Shown: one piece after another, positions 47,598 through 59,428 of the stretch | Layout of the letters: each line of letters opens with the position of its first letter | Position numbering within the stretch: the stretch's first letter is position 1 | From: Paulinella micropora | Lineage: Eukaryota; Cercozoa; Imbricatea; Euglyphida | Length of the DNA: 64,000 bases | Assembly (NCBI GenBank): GCA_009731375.1 | Contig: BJOX01000362.1 | Location: forward strand, 285,034-349,033 | Reading direction: 5' to 3' | Translations under genes and position numbers: made by a program | Notes under the pieces: model-generated | Database searches by the model: none | Told to the model about the DNA's origin: nothing | The model's input: the letters and a program-made list of their open reading frames with translations, nothing else

Positions 47598-47663
47598 GTA
47601 TCTATCTCTATCTACCTACCTATTTACCTATCCATTGAGACCTGGTTGACAGCGGCAGGGCCG

Positions 47664-47694
<31 letters not shown>

Positions 47695-47717
47695 CATATA
47701 TACATAACATGCATACA

Positions 47718-47748
<31 letters not shown>

Positions 47749-47810
47749 GCATGCACACATACATACATACATATATGAATGCATACATGCATACACACGC
47801 ACACATGTAG

Positions 47811-47855
47811 CAGGACGTTGGAGAGGCGGCGCAGGAGAGACAGCTGTTCTGCGCG
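47811..47855 (+). CDS. Symmetric microexon copy 1
   Basis: TGTAG|CAG...GCG|GTGTGC; 45 nt reading [15 protein letters not shown], phase 0 both sides. First of six tandem related exons. Confidence 0.55.
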
Positions 47856-47934
47856 GTGTGCATACATACCATACATACATACATACATACATACGTACAT
47901 GCATACACACACACACACACACATGCACATGTAG

Positions 47935-47976
47935 CAGGACATTGGAGAGGTGCAGGAGAGACAGGTGTTCTGCGCA
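47935..47976 (+). CDS. Symmetric microexon copy 2
   Basis: 42 nt reading [19 protein letters not shown] acceptor and GCA|GTGTGC donor, phase 0 both sides. Confidence 0.55.
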
Positions 47977-48057
47977 GTGTGCATACATACCATACATACA
48001 TACATACATACATACATACATACATACATACATACACACACACACACGCACATGTAG

Positions 48058-48099
48058 CAGGACGTTGGAGAGGTGCAGGAGAGACAGCTGTTCTGCGCG
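48058..48099 (+). CDS. Symmetric microexon copy 3
   Basis: 42 nt reading [19 protein letters not shown] acceptor and GCG|GTGTAC donor, phase 0 both sides. Confidence 0.55.
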
Positions 48100-48148
48100 G
48101 TGTACATACATACCATACATACATACATACATACATGCATGCATACAT

Positions 48149-48198
<50 letters not shown>

Positions 48199-48204
48199 AT
48201 ACAG

Positions 48205-48246
48205 CAGGACGTTGGAGAGGTGCAGGAGAGACAGCTGTTCTGCGCG
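48205..48246 (+). CDS. Symmetric microexon copy 4
   Basis: 42 nt reading [20 protein letters not shown] acceptor and GCG|GTGTAC donor, phase 0 both sides. Confidence 0.55.
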
Positions 48247-48313
48247 GTGTACATACATACCGTACATACATACATACATACATACATACATACACACACA
48301 CACGCACATGTAG

Positions 48314-48355
48314 CAGGAGGTTGGAGAGGTGCAGGAGAGACAGGTGTTCTGCGCG
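48314..48355 (+). CDS. Symmetric microexon copy 5
   Basis: 42 nt reading [19 protein letters not shown] acceptor and GCG|GTGTAC donor, phase 0 both sides. Confidence 0.55.
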
Positions 48356-48450
48356 GTGTACATACATACCGTACATACATACATACATACATACATACAT
48401 ACATGCATACATACGTACATGCATACATACACACACACAGACACATGTAG

Positions 48451-48540
48451 CAGGAGGTTGGAGAGATGCAGGACACAGGTGCGCTGCGCGGTATGTCCCA
48501 ACGCCGCTTACTACAAGTCCTACAACCACTCAAAGTCAAG
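48451..48540 (+). CDS. Exon 60: full-length member of the microexon array
   Basis: It reads [20 protein letters not shown] then [10 protein letters not shown] and ends AAG|GTTGTC, phase 0. It shares acceptor and start with the five shorter copies but continues past the point where they have donors. Confidence 0.7.
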
Positions 48541-48612
48541 GTTGTCTATCTATCTATCTATCTATCTATCCGTCTGTCTATCTATCTATCTATCTATCTA
48601 TCTATCCATCTG

Positions 48613-48646
<34 letters not shown>

Positions 48647-48652
48647 CGTCTG

Positions 48653-48683
<31 letters not shown>

Positions 48684-48711
48684 GTCTATCTATCTATCTA
48701 TCTTTCTATCG

Positions 48712-48755
<44 letters not shown>

Positions 48756-48840
48756 CCTCAAGATTCGACTTAGCAGAAGTTCTTCGATCTCCTCATCTAT
48801 TTATCTATCTACTTTATATGTTATTTTTTTTTTTGTTTAA

Positions 48841-48874
<34 letters not shown>

Positions 48875-48875
48875 C

Positions 48876-48916
<41 letters not shown>

Positions 48917-48965
48917 CATCCATCCATCTATCTATCTATCCATCCATCCATCCATCCATCCATCC

Positions 48966-48997
<32 letters not shown>

Positions 48998-49126
48998 GAT
49001 CAAAGTTCGACGTAGCAGATTTCTTCAATCTCCTCATCTATTCATCTATCTACTTATGCGTTAATAATTATTTTTTTACAACTATCTATCTATATATCTA
49101 TCTATCCATCTATCTATCTATCTATA

Positions 49127-49170
<44 letters not shown>

Positions 49171-49187
49171 CATCCATCCATCCATCC

Positions 49188-49223
<36 letters not shown>

Positions 49224-49539
49224 GATCAAAGTTCGACGTAGCAAAAGTTCTTCCATCTCCTCCTCATCTATTTATCTATCTATTTCATGCGTTAATAATT
49301 ATTTTTTATACCTATCTATCTATCTATCTATCCATCTATCTATCTATCCATCTATCTATCTATCTATCTATCTATCTGTCTATCCATCTATCTATCCATC
49401 TATCTATCCATCTATCTATCCATCCATCTATCTATCTATCTATCCATCCATCCATCCATCCATCCATCCATCTATCTATCTATCTATCTATCTATCTACC
49501 TACCTACCTACGTACCTACCTACCTACCTACCTACCTAC

Positions 49540-49571
<32 letters not shown>

Positions 49572-49671
49572 GTATTTATCTACCTATCTGATCAAAGTTC
49601 GACGTAGCAGAAGTTCTTCCATCTCCTCATCTATTCATCTATCTACTTTATGCGTTAATAATTAGTTATGC

Positions 49672-49717
<46 letters not shown>

Positions 49718-49722
49718 GTCTG

Positions 49723-49760
<38 letters not shown>

Positions 49761-49761
49761 G

Positions 49762-49801
<40 letters not shown>

Positions 49802-49928
49802 GCAGGTACGACGTAGTAGAAGTTCATCTATCTCCTCCTCATCTATTGATCTACCTACTTCAATTGTTGATGATTATTTTTGAATATCTATCTATCAATT
49901 TATCTATCTATCTATCTATCTTCTGCAG
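48541..49928. repeat. (CTAT)n/(CCAT)n with five partial exon 61 copies
   Basis: Copies of the exon start (TTCGACGTAGCAGAAGTTCT-like) at about 48765, 48998, 49223, 49590 and 49803. Several share a downstream TTATGCGTTAATAATTA segment, so the duplicated unit is about 230-360 bp. Confidence 0.8.
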
Positions 49929-49987
49929 GTACGACGTAGTAGAAGTAGTAGAAGTTCTTCTATCTCGTCCTCGTACTCACCCCCCAG
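49929..49987 (+). CDS. Exon 61: Arg/Ser-rich
   Basis: It reads [19 protein letters not shown], an RS-like stretch, ending in phase 2 at AG|GTTTGT. Five partial copies of the exon start lie upstream (48763-49850), and a copy of its end with donor at 50230-50254. Confidence 0.7.
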
Positions 49988-50125
49988 GTTTGTTAGCGAA
50001 CATACATACATAACATACATACATACATACATACATACGTAACATACATAAATACATACATGCATACATACATACATACATTACATACATTACATACATT
50101 ACATACATTACATACATTACATACA

Positions 50126-50156
<31 letters not shown>

Positions 50157-50388
50157 CATAACATACATAACATACATACATACATACATACATAATACAT
50201 ACATACATACATAACGTACATACATACATCTCCTCTTCGTACTCAACCACCCCAGGTATGCATGTATGTATGTACGTATGAACGAACGTACGTACGTACT
50301 GCAATGATGTGCATGTATGTACAGCGCATCGCCCAGTCAGAACTCGCGATGGTCATCTCACCCCTCGACATACACACACACACATACA

Positions 50389-50430
<42 letters not shown>

Positions 50431-50490
50431 CCCAGTCAGAATTCTCGATGGTAAACTCACCCCTCTACATACACACACACACACACACAC

Positions 50491-50539
<49 letters not shown>

Positions 50540-50556
50540 CATCCATCCATCCATCC

Positions 50557-50636
<80 letters not shown>

Positions 50637-50728
50637 ATGTATATATGTGTATATATATGTATGTATATACATATATATATATTTATATATATATATATTT
50701 ATATATATAATATTATATATATATATAT

Positions 50729-50763
<35 letters not shown>

Positions 50764-50913
50764 CTTATTTATTTATTTATTGACTTATTGATTTATTGAT
50801 GTATTTATTTACTTACTTACTTACTTACTTACTTGCTTGCTTTAGTTATTTATTTACTTATTTATTGATTTATTGATGTATTGATTTATTTATTTATTTA
50901 TTTACTTACTTAC

Positions 50914-50952
<39 letters not shown>

Positions 50953-51103
50953 CTTATTTATTTATTTATTTATTGTTTGTATTCTATATATATAAGTTTA
51001 TATATTATATATATATACATATATATATAATGTATGTATACATATATAATAAATATATGTATACATATTATATATATATATATATATATATATAGTGTGC
51101 GTG

Positions 51104-51134
<31 letters not shown>

Positions 51135-51147
51135 GTGTATGTGTGTG

Positions 51148-51221
<74 letters not shown>

Positions 51222-51251
51222 GATATACACCCCTCATTGTGTTGTGTGTAG
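49988..51251. repeat. (ACAT)n, (CTAT)n, (TTTA)n, (TA)n
   Basis: Simple repeats around exon 62; 50700-50985 is (TTTA)n and 50990-51230 TA/GT. Confidence 0.9.
50325..50351 (+). CDS. Exon 62: microexon
   Basis: It reads SASPSQNSR with split codons, from TGTACAG to TG|GTCATC (phase 2 in and out). A copy of its end lies at 50431-50443. Confidence 0.5.
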
Positions 51252-51801
51252 CTTGTCGCCTCTGAAGTTGTCCCAGGCTCAAACTCCCTCCTCTCCGCCT
51301 TCCCCTCACCCTAACCCTCCTCGAACCCCCTCGCCAACTGCCACCAATCCGCCTTCCCTTCACCCTCACCCTGCTTTCACCCACCCCAACCCTCCCTCCC
51401 CGCACTCAGACAGCTCCATTGAAGTTAGGCTTTTAGTTAACCCTAATGTTCCTTCCCTTCACGCAGACTCCCCCTCCTTACTTTCCTTGCCTTCTTCTTC
51501 TTCCTCTTCCACTACAACTGCCTCCTCCTCTGCTTCTACCTCTCCTACTGCAGCCGCCGCGAAAGTTGCCACTAGTACTTCCATTACTACCACTAGTACT
51601 TCCATCACCAACACTGCTACTTCTACCGCTTTTCCGTTCCCCCCTGCTTCGGCGTCCTCCTCCTCCTCCTCCTCCTCTGCTTCTGCCACTCCCAAGCGTT
51701 CTAGGAAAAAGGCCCTCTCTCCTCGCCGTGGAGCCAACGTGCCTCAACTGCTCTTTCTCTCTGCCCCCTCCGCTCTCAACATCCCCCACGTTTCTCCTAA
51801 G
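51252..51801 (+). CDS. Exon 63: long Pro/Ser/Thr-rich insertion exon
   Basis: 550 nt, 183 codons with no stop, from GTGTAG to AAG|GTCTGT (phase 2 in, 0 out). It opens [20 protein letters not shown], continues Pro/Ser-rich, then poly-Ser and Thr-rich ([18 protein letters not shown]), a basic patch [12 protein letters not shown], and [18 protein letters not shown]. It is predicted disordered and cytoplasmic. Another frame is partly open but Leu-rich and does not chain. Confidence 0.75.
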
Positions 51802-51808
51802 GTCTGTA

Positions 51809-51844
<36 letters not shown>

Positions 51845-51993
51845 ATATCTTTCTATCTTCTCTCTTTCTCTCTTTCTCTCTCTCACTCTCTCTTTCATCT
51901 ATCTCTCTCTTTCATCTATCTCTCTCTCTCTCTCTTATCTATCTATCTATCTATCATCTTTCTATCTTTCTATTTTTCTATCTTTCTATCTTT

Positions 51994-52072
<79 letters not shown>

Positions 52073-52076
52073 CCCT

Positions 52077-53018
52077 NNNNNNNNNNNNNNNNNNNNNNNN
52101 NNNNNNNNNNNNNNNNNNNNNNNNNNNNNNNNNNNNNNNNNNNNNNNNNNNNNNNNNNNNNNNNNNNNNNNNNNNNNNNNNNNNNNNNNNNNNNNNNNNN
52201 NNNNNNNNNNNNNNNNNNNNNNNNNNNNNNNNNNNNNNNNNNNNNNNNNNNNNNNNNNNNNNNNNNNNNNNNNNNNNNNNNNNNNNNNNNNNNNNNNNNN
52301 NNNNNNNNNNNNNNNNNNNNNNNNNNNNNNNNNNNNNNNNNNNNNNNNNNNNNNNNNNNNNNNNNNNNNNNNNNNNNNNNNNNNNNNNNNNNNNNNNNNN
52401 NNNNNNNNNNNNNNNNNNNNNNNNNNNNNNNNNNNNNNNNNNNNNNNNNNNNNNNNNNNNNNNNNNNNNNNNNNNNNNNNNNNNNNNNNNNNNNNNNNNN
52501 NNNNNNNNNNNNNNNNNNNNNNNNNNNNNNNNNNNNNNNNNNNNNNNNNNNNNNNNNNNNNNNNNNNNNNNNNNNNNNNNNNNNNNNNNNNNNNNNNNNN
52601 NNNNNNNNNNNNNNNNNNNNNNNNNNNNNNNNNNNNNNNNNNNNNNNNNNNNNNNNNNNNNNNNNNNNNNNNNNNNNNNNNNNNNNNNNNNNNNNNNNNN
52701 NNNNNNNNNNNNNNNNNNNNNNNNNNNNNNNNNNNNNNNNNNNNNNNNNNNNNNNNNNNNNNNNNNNNNNNNNNNNNNNNNNNNNNNNNNNNNNNNNNNN
52801 NNNNNNNNNNNNNNNNNNNNNNNNNNNNNNNNNNNNNNNNNNNNNNNNNNNNNNNNNNNNNNNNNNNNNNNNNNNNNNNNNNNNNNNNNNNNNNNNNNNN
52901 NNNNNNNNNNNNNNNNNNNNNNNNNNNNNNNNNNNNNNNNNNNNNNNNNNNNNNNNNNNNNNNNNNNNNNNNNNNNNNNNNNNNNNNNNNNNNNNNNNNN
53001 NNNNNNNNNNNNNNNNNN
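52077..53018. other. Assembly gap (942 N)
   Basis: Largest gap; it probably contains the 5' part of exon 64. Other N runs are at 1432, 4535, 16115, 21317, 22131, 34801, 37311, 40476-40510, 55563, 56023, 60132-60401, 61725-62092 and 63761-63872; most abut homopolymer or simple-repeat runs. Confidence 1.
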
Positions 53019-53053
53019 CACCATCTGCTCCCATTATTACAGTTTCTACTCAG
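53019..53053 (+). CDS. Exon 64: partial, 5' end in N gap
   Basis: The readable end gives PSAPIITVSTQ then CAG|GTCTGT, phase 0. The start lies in the gap 52077-53018, which may hold further exons. Confidence 0.5.
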
Positions 53054-53070
53054 GTCTGTCTGTCTCTCTG

Positions 53071-53117
<47 letters not shown>

Positions 53118-53243
53118 CACACACACACACACACACACACAACAGACACACACACACACACACACACTTACTCACACACACTCACACAGTTATGCATGTG
53201 TTTGTATGTATGTATGTAGAGTTCCCCTGAGTTCTCTCCCAAT

Positions 53244-53279
<36 letters not shown>

Positions 53280-53363
53280 TATGCGTTTGTATGTATGTAT
53301 GTATGTATGTATGTATGTATGTATGTATATGTGTGCAGAGCTCCCCTGGCTCCTGTCCTAATG

Positions 53364-53528
<165 letters not shown>

Positions 53529-53571
53529 CCCTTCTCTATGCATCTATGTATGTATGTATGTATGTGCGTAG

Positions 53572-53616
53572 AGCTCGCCTGGTTCCTCTCCTAATTCCTC
53601 TCGCTCTCCCTCTCCG
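53572..53616 (+). CDS. Exon 65: Ser/Pro-rich
   Basis: It reads [15 protein letters not shown], phase 0 both sides. Two shorter copies of acceptor plus exon start precede it (53220-53249 and 53339-53362); the second could itself be spliced in frame at AAT|GTCTCT. Confidence 0.6.
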
Positions 53617-53617
53617 G

Positions 53618-53667
<50 letters not shown>

Positions 53668-53791
53668 CCTATCTACCTACCTACCTACCTACCTACCTAC
53701 CTACCTACCTACCTACCTACCTACCTACCTACCTACCTACCTACCTATCTATCTATCTATCTATCTATCTATCTGCCTATCTATCTGCCTG

Positions 53792-53827
<36 letters not shown>

Positions 53828-53944
53828 CCTATCTATCTATCTATCTACCTACCTATCTTTCTACCTACCTATCTATCTGTCTATCTATCTATCTATCTAT
53901 CTATCTACCTATCTACCTACCTACCTACCTATCTATCTACCTAC

Positions 53945-53975
<31 letters not shown>

Positions 53976-53996
53976 CCTACCTACCTATCTACCTAC

Positions 53997-54033
<37 letters not shown>

Positions 54034-54050
54034 CATCCATCCATCCATCC

Positions 54051-54103
<53 letters not shown>

Positions 54104-54530
54104 GGGGATGGTGTGGGTGTGCTGGGCCCGTGGTGGGGTGCCTTTGTGTGCCCAGCTATACGCCTATAAGTCACATGCCGAAATAGCGACGGGAAGCACA
54201 ATCCTGTTCCCTCAGGGTGCGCTTTCTCGCTTGTTGAGCCCGGAATAAAACCCACAGTGCTCTGTCGGTTTATACTAGACTGTCGAACAGTCTCGAAACT
54301 CCATCTGCTTACTGGGTCCTCTGTAATGGAGGTGGGAGCTCGTTCTGCAAGGGGCGCTTATGGAACGAGCCCTGGCCCCGCCTGGTACTAGGGAGGTTTG
54401 GTATCGCCTGTATCAGTCCCTTCCGTGCAAACATCACGGCTTAGCTGGGCATCGGGTTAATACTTTACCCACAGACTTCCTTGGTTGACGAAATCAGAAG
54501 CTCCTTTTTTCTGACATTAGTCGATATCTC

Positions 54531-54531
<1 letters not shown>
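54104..54531 (+). mobile_element. Element A, copy 9 (5' truncated)
   Basis: Starts GGGGATGGTGTGG after (CTAT)n and ends CGATATCTCATC before (CTAT)n. Confidence 0.8.
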
Positions 54532-54598
<67 letters not shown>

Positions 54599-54722
54599 AT
54601 CTATCTATATTAAACGTCTCAAAAGTTATATCCGGATTTTGATTCTCTTTCTTTCTGGGAAGAAGGCCGAGATAGCTGTGGCTTTATTGCATGTGCCTAC
54701 GCTACAGGCCGCGCTGAAGTAG

Positions 54723-54765
<43 letters not shown>

Positions 54766-54767
54766 AG

Positions 54768-54809
<42 letters not shown>

Positions 54810-54958
54810 CCGACCTACCTACCCACCTACCCACCTACCCACCTACCTACCTACCTACCTACCCACCTACCTACCTACCTGCCTACCTACCTACCTACCT
54901 ACCTACCTACCCACCTACCTGCCTACCTACCTACCTGCCTGCCTACCTATGCCTCTAG

Positions 54959-55034
54959 GACAAGAGGAGCACGAGGCGGCGCTCGCACACGTTGCCTGTC
55001 AAAGCGCCAAACGATATTTCCGGACCAGCTCCAT
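54959..55034 (+). CDS. Exon 66: basic segment with RRRSHTLP
   Basis: In phase 0 it reads DKRSTRRRSHTLPVKAPNDI then SGPAP, ending in phase 1 at T|GTCTGT. R-x-R-S-H-T-L-P resembles phosphopeptide-binding sites, but that is only an analogy. A decayed relative lies at 54668-54720. Confidence 0.5.
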
Positions 55035-55196
55035 GTCTGTGTACTTGTATATCTATCTATCTGTTGCGTGTACTATTTCCCGCGTTATGTAAACGCTGCA
55101 CGTTGATCTGCTTGTATATATCCGTACATGTACTATTTGTTGTGTATATTTGATTGATTTATCTATGGGCTTGCATGTGTGCCCGCTCCTCTCCTC

Positions 55197-55229
<33 letters not shown>

Positions 55230-55266
55230 TGCTCTCTTATACTTTGTTCTATCGTGTGCCTGCCAG

Positions 55267-55337
55267 GGCAAGCTATTCCGTCAGCAGTGGCAGCAGTGGC
55301 AGAGCCGCATTCGGACTCCGAGGTTCATCGCACTCTG
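55267..55337 (+). CDS. Exon 67: linker
   Basis: The phase-1 frame reads QAIPSAVAAVAEPHSDSEVH then RTL, leaving phase 0 as the next exon requires. A Ser/Gly-rich frame (ASYSVSSGSSGRAAF) is also open. Acceptor CTGCCAG. Confidence 0.5.
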
Positions 55338-55343
55338 GTCTAC

Positions 55344-55399
<56 letters not shown>

Positions 55400-55726
55400 T
55401 TATCTACCTACCTATCTATCTATCTCTACCTACCTACCTACCTACCTACCTACCTACCTACCCGCCCTACCTACCCACCTACCCTACCTACCTACCTACC
55501 TACCTACCTACCTACCTGCTCGTATACGTATCTACATATCTACTTATCAACCTCTCCTTCCCNNNNNNNNNNTCCTCTCGCATTCTTGACGTATCTTGTT
55601 GCGTTCTTCTCTCTTCAGAAGCACACTGTATCTGACCACTTGCTCCCTCGCTCCAACACGCCCGGACATACATATATACATACATACATACATACATATA
55701 TACATACACACATACAAACACACATA

Positions 55727-55765
<39 letters not shown>

Positions 55766-56239
55766 CAGGAGCCTACATCGTCTGATCGTGCTGCTGCTCA
55801 AACATCAACGCACATGACTACATGTCTAACATGCATACATACATACATACATACATACTTACTTACTTACATAAATACATACCCATATACATAGATACAT
55901 ACATACATAGATATGCATGCATTTGTAATAGGAGCATGCATGCATGCATGCATGCATACATAAATACATACATACATACATACATACATACATACATACA
56001 TTTGTATGTATGCATTTGTAATNNNNNNNNNNACACATACATACATACATACATACATACGTGCATGCACATACATACATACATACATACACACATACAT
56101 GAAAACATATACACATACAGACAGACAGACAGACAGACATATGTACATGCGTGCATACAGAAGCCCACTGTGTCTGGCCATCTTCTCCCTCCCTCCAACA
56201 CCACTGGCCATATCGACCTATTTACATATCTACATGTCC

Positions 56240-56286
<47 letters not shown>

Positions 56287-56340
56287 TTCCTCTCGCATAT
56301 CCTTGTTTCTGATGGTTGGTGTTTCGCTGTCTCCTCTCAG
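55338..56340. repeat. (CTAC)n, (ACAT)n, poly-C with partial exon 68 copies
   Basis: Relics read KHTVSDHLLPRSNTPGHT (55619) and KPTVSGHLLPPSNTTGHI (56161). Poly-C runs at 55198-55229 and 56239-56283. Confidence 0.8.
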
Positions 56341-56483
56341 GAGAGCGCTCTGTCTGACCGCCTGCTTGCTCGCTCCAGCACACTTGGCCACATCCCGCTA
56401 GTGGAGAGTGCTGTGGCTGACCGCGTGCTTGCTCGCTCCAGCACACTTGGGCACATCCCGCTAGTGGACCCCGCAGGCAACGG
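56341..56483 (+). CDS. Exon 68: two 21-residue tandem repeats
   Basis: It contains two near-identical units, ESALSDRLLARSSTLGHIPL and ESAVADRVLARSSTLGHIPL, each followed by V, then DPAGN(G). Only phase 0 is open. Ends in phase 2 at GG|GTACCT. Partial copies lie at 55619, 55768 and 56161 upstream and at 56605 downstream. Confidence 0.75.
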
Positions 56484-56495
56484 GTACCTAGCTAG

Positions 56496-56532
<37 letters not shown>

Positions 56533-56550
56533 ATCTATCTATCTATCTAA

Positions 56551-56602
<52 letters not shown>

Positions 56603-57000
56603 GACTGGGCATATCTCGTTAGTTGAACCTGTAGACACCAGCTGCATGTATATGTATGTACGTAAGCATGCATGTATGTATGTATGTATGTACGTACGTA
56701 CGTACGTACGTACGTATGTACGTATGTATGTATGTATGTATGTATGGTACGTACGTATGTATGAATGTATGTATGTATGAATGTATGTATGTATGAATGT
56801 ATGTATGTATGTATGTATGTATGTATGTATGTATGTATGAATGTATGTATGTATGTTTGTATGTATGTATGTATGTATGTATGTATGCAAGTATGTAAGT
56901 AAGTATGTATGTATGTATGTATGTATGTATGTATGCATGTATGTATGTATGTATGTATGTATGTATGTATGTATATGTATGTATGTATGTGTGATGTATG

Positions 57001-57032
<32 letters not shown>

Positions 57033-57127
57033 CATGCATGTATGTATGTATGTAATGTATGTATGTATGTATGTCTGTATGTATGTATGTATGTATGTAT
57101 GTAATGTACGTATGTATGTGTGTCTAG
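56484..57127. repeat. (CTAT)n then (ATGT)n
   Basis: Simple-repeat intron with a short copy of the end of exon 68 at 56605-56640. Confidence 0.9.
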
Positions 57128-57535
57128 TCGCTTCTTTCTCAAGGAGGTTGAGTGGAAAGAAGAGCGGAGCAAAGAGAAGGCAGAGTCGCGCAGCAGTGAC
57201 TCAGTGTCACGTGTGTCGCGTGTGTCACGTGGCTTATTACTCGGCAACACCAGTGAGTCGGGGGCTGATCCACCACTACCAACAACAACAACAACAACAA
57301 CAACAGCAGCAGCAACAACAACAACAACAACAACAAGCAAAGAACGCCCCAGCAATGACCAGCGCGCTCCAAGCAACCAGAGCGAGCCATCAAGGACGAA
57401 TCAAATCGAGAAGCAGCGCGTGGCCAATAGCAGCGAGTCGGGGGCGGAGAAAGAGAAAGAGGAAGAGAAGCGCGATGTAAGCAACAGTAGTAGCGAGGCA
57501 GGGGCAGCGCAGCCAACAGCAACAGCGAGCGGAAG
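57128..57535 (+). CDS. Exon 69: charged and Thr/Ser-rich insertion exon
   Basis: 408 nt reading RFFLKEVEWKEERSKEKAES, then a VSRVSR repeat, poly-Thr/Ala from ACA/GCA codons, and three related motifs NTSESGA, NSSESGA and NSSSEAGA. Phase 2 in and out; acceptor GTCTAG, donor AG|GTGCTT. Confidence 0.8.
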
Positions 57536-57547
57536 GTGCTTACTTAA

Positions 57548-57583
<36 letters not shown>

Positions 57584-57584
57584 C

Positions 57585-57634
<50 letters not shown>

Positions 57635-57648
57635 TATACTTACTTATA

Positions 57649-57681
<33 letters not shown>

Positions 57682-57761
57682 TATATACTTTACTTACTTT
57701 ACTTACTTTACTTACTTACTTTACTTACTTACTTTACTTACTTACTTACTATCTCTTGAAG
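57536..57761. repeat. (CTTA)n
   Basis: Tetranucleotide intron, unit CTTA with CTTTA variants. Confidence 0.9.
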
Positions 57762-57833
57762 CGAGGAGCAAGTCGCATCATCATCACCATCATCCAAGTC
57801 TGGTGAGCCAAGCAGCAGGCCGAGAGAGCAAAG
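57762..57833 (+). CDS. Exon 70: Ser-rich
   Basis: It reads EEQVASSSPSSKSGEPSSRP then REQ, ending in phase 2 at AG|GTTGCC. A consensus-like inner donor (57803) would leave phase 1 and break the chain. Confidence 0.55.
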
Positions 57834-57841
57834 GTTGCCTC

Positions 57842-58127
57842 ACTATTGCCTTTCTGTCCCACCTACTGCCTCACTATTGCATGAAATGTCCCTACTGCCT
57901 CACTACTGCCTTTCTGTCTCATCTGCCTCACTACTGCCTTTTTGTCCCATCTGCTGCCTCACTACTGTCTGTCCCATCTGCTGCCTTTCTGTCCCATCTG
58001 CCGCTTCACTTTTGCCTTTCTGTCCCATCTGCTGCCTCACTATTTCCTTTCTGTCCCATCTGCTGCCTCACTATTTCCTTTCTGTCCCACCTGCTGCCTC
58101 ACTACTGCCTTTCTGTCCCATCTGCAG
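57842..58127. repeat. About 31-bp pyrimidine-rich minisatellite up to an acceptor
   Basis: About nine units of CTGCCTCACTACTGCC plus TTTCTGTCCCATCTG. The last unit ends TCTGCAG, the acceptor of exon 71. Confidence 0.85.
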
Positions 58128-58210
58128 GAAACGCACCCTGTCACGTGCAACACGCACAGCTAGCAACCGACAATCACCCTCCTCCACACGAGAAAAGACA
58201 GGCAACAAAG
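58128..58210 (+). CDS. Exon 71: basic/Ser-Thr-rich
   Basis: After ATCTGCAG it reads KRTLSRATRTASNRQSPSST then REKTGNK, phase 2 in and 1 out. Its 3' end is copied at 58326-58338. Confidence 0.6.
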
Positions 58211-58291
58211 GTCGCCTATCTATCTATCTATCTATCTATCTATCCATCTATCTCTCTCTTTATATATATATATATATAAAATCTTTCACGT

Positions 58292-58326
<35 letters not shown>

Positions 58327-58470
58327 CAGGAAGCAAAGGTAACCTACCTACCTAACCTACCTACCTAACCTACCTACCTAACCCACCTACCGACCTACCG
58401 ACCTGCCCACCTACCGACCTACCGACCTACCTGCCTACCTACCTTGTTGGCCTTGCCACCCGTCCTGCAG

Positions 58471-58518
58471 GCAGCAGCACCAAGCCGCGGACAGCCATCG
58501 GAAACGCAACGACCACGG
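58471..58518 (+). CDS. Exon 72: linker
   Basis: It reads GSSTKPRTAIGNATTT, phase 1 in and out, from CCTGCAG to G|GTGCGT. Confidence 0.6.
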
Positions 58519-58553
58519 GTGCGTAGCTAGCTAGCTATCTATCTAGCTGTCTG

Positions 58554-58591
<38 letters not shown>

Positions 58592-58750
58592 AATCAATCT
58601 ATCTATCATCTATCTATCTATCTATCTATCTATCTGTCTGTCTATCTATCTATCTATCTATCTATCTCCTACCTACCTATCTACCAACCTACCTACCTAT
58701 CTACCTATCTATCTATCTATCTATCTACCTATCTATTTATTTATCCATAG

Positions 58751-58833
58751 GCAGGACAAATCGCCCAACCAAGCCCGTGACTGACTCAACTAGCACCAAC
58801 ACCAACATGTCGGACATTCTACCGGGCCACCCG
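58751..58833 (+). CDS. Exon 73: Thr-rich linker
   Basis: It reads [20 protein letters not shown] then DILPGHP, phase 1 in and 0 out, donor CCG|GTACGT. Confidence 0.65.
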
Positions 58834-58994
58834 GTACGTAACACAGCTTGGCATGACATGACATGACATGACATGACATGACACGACATAACATAACATA
58901 ACATAACATAACATAACATAACATAACGTACCATAACATAACATAACATAACATAACATAACATAACATAGCAGCTCACCTAAGAGAAAAGCTT

Positions 58995-59032
<38 letters not shown>

Positions 59033-59177
59033 AATCTATCTATCTACCTACCTACCTACCTACCTACCTACCTGTCTATCTATCTATCTATCTATCTATC
59101 TATATCTATCTGCTGGGGAAGCAGCGTTCGTTTCGGAGGGCGACGAGCAGCTCACCTGAGAGAAAAGCTTTCTATCT

Positions 59178-59221
<44 letters not shown>

Positions 59222-59324
59222 ACAATCTAACAATCTCTATCTATCTATCTATCTATCTATATATCTATCTATCTATCTATCTAGCTACCTCACTACCTAC
59301 CTCACTACCTACCTACCTACCTAC

Positions 59325-59363
<39 letters not shown>

Positions 59364-59381
59364 CCTACCTACCTACCTATA

Positions 59382-59423
<42 letters not shown>

Positions 59424-59428
59424 CATAG
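58834..59428. repeat. (GACAT)n/(AACAT)n then (CTAT)n/(CTAC)n
   Basis: Pentamers then tetramers, with partial exon 74 copies at 58970-58995 and 59112-59172. Confidence 0.85.

Noticed and set aside
47620-48539. Three minus-strand Cys/Tyr/Met-rich frames near 300 residues
   Set aside because: They arise from (ACAT)n and (CA)n repeats read in reverse. The repeated [10 protein letters not shown] segments are the antisense of the + strand microexon array.
51459-51789. Minus-strand Glu/Val- or Gly/Ser/Arg-rich frames
   Set aside because: They are shadows of the 550-nt + strand Ser/Pro exon, which chains in phase with its neighbours.
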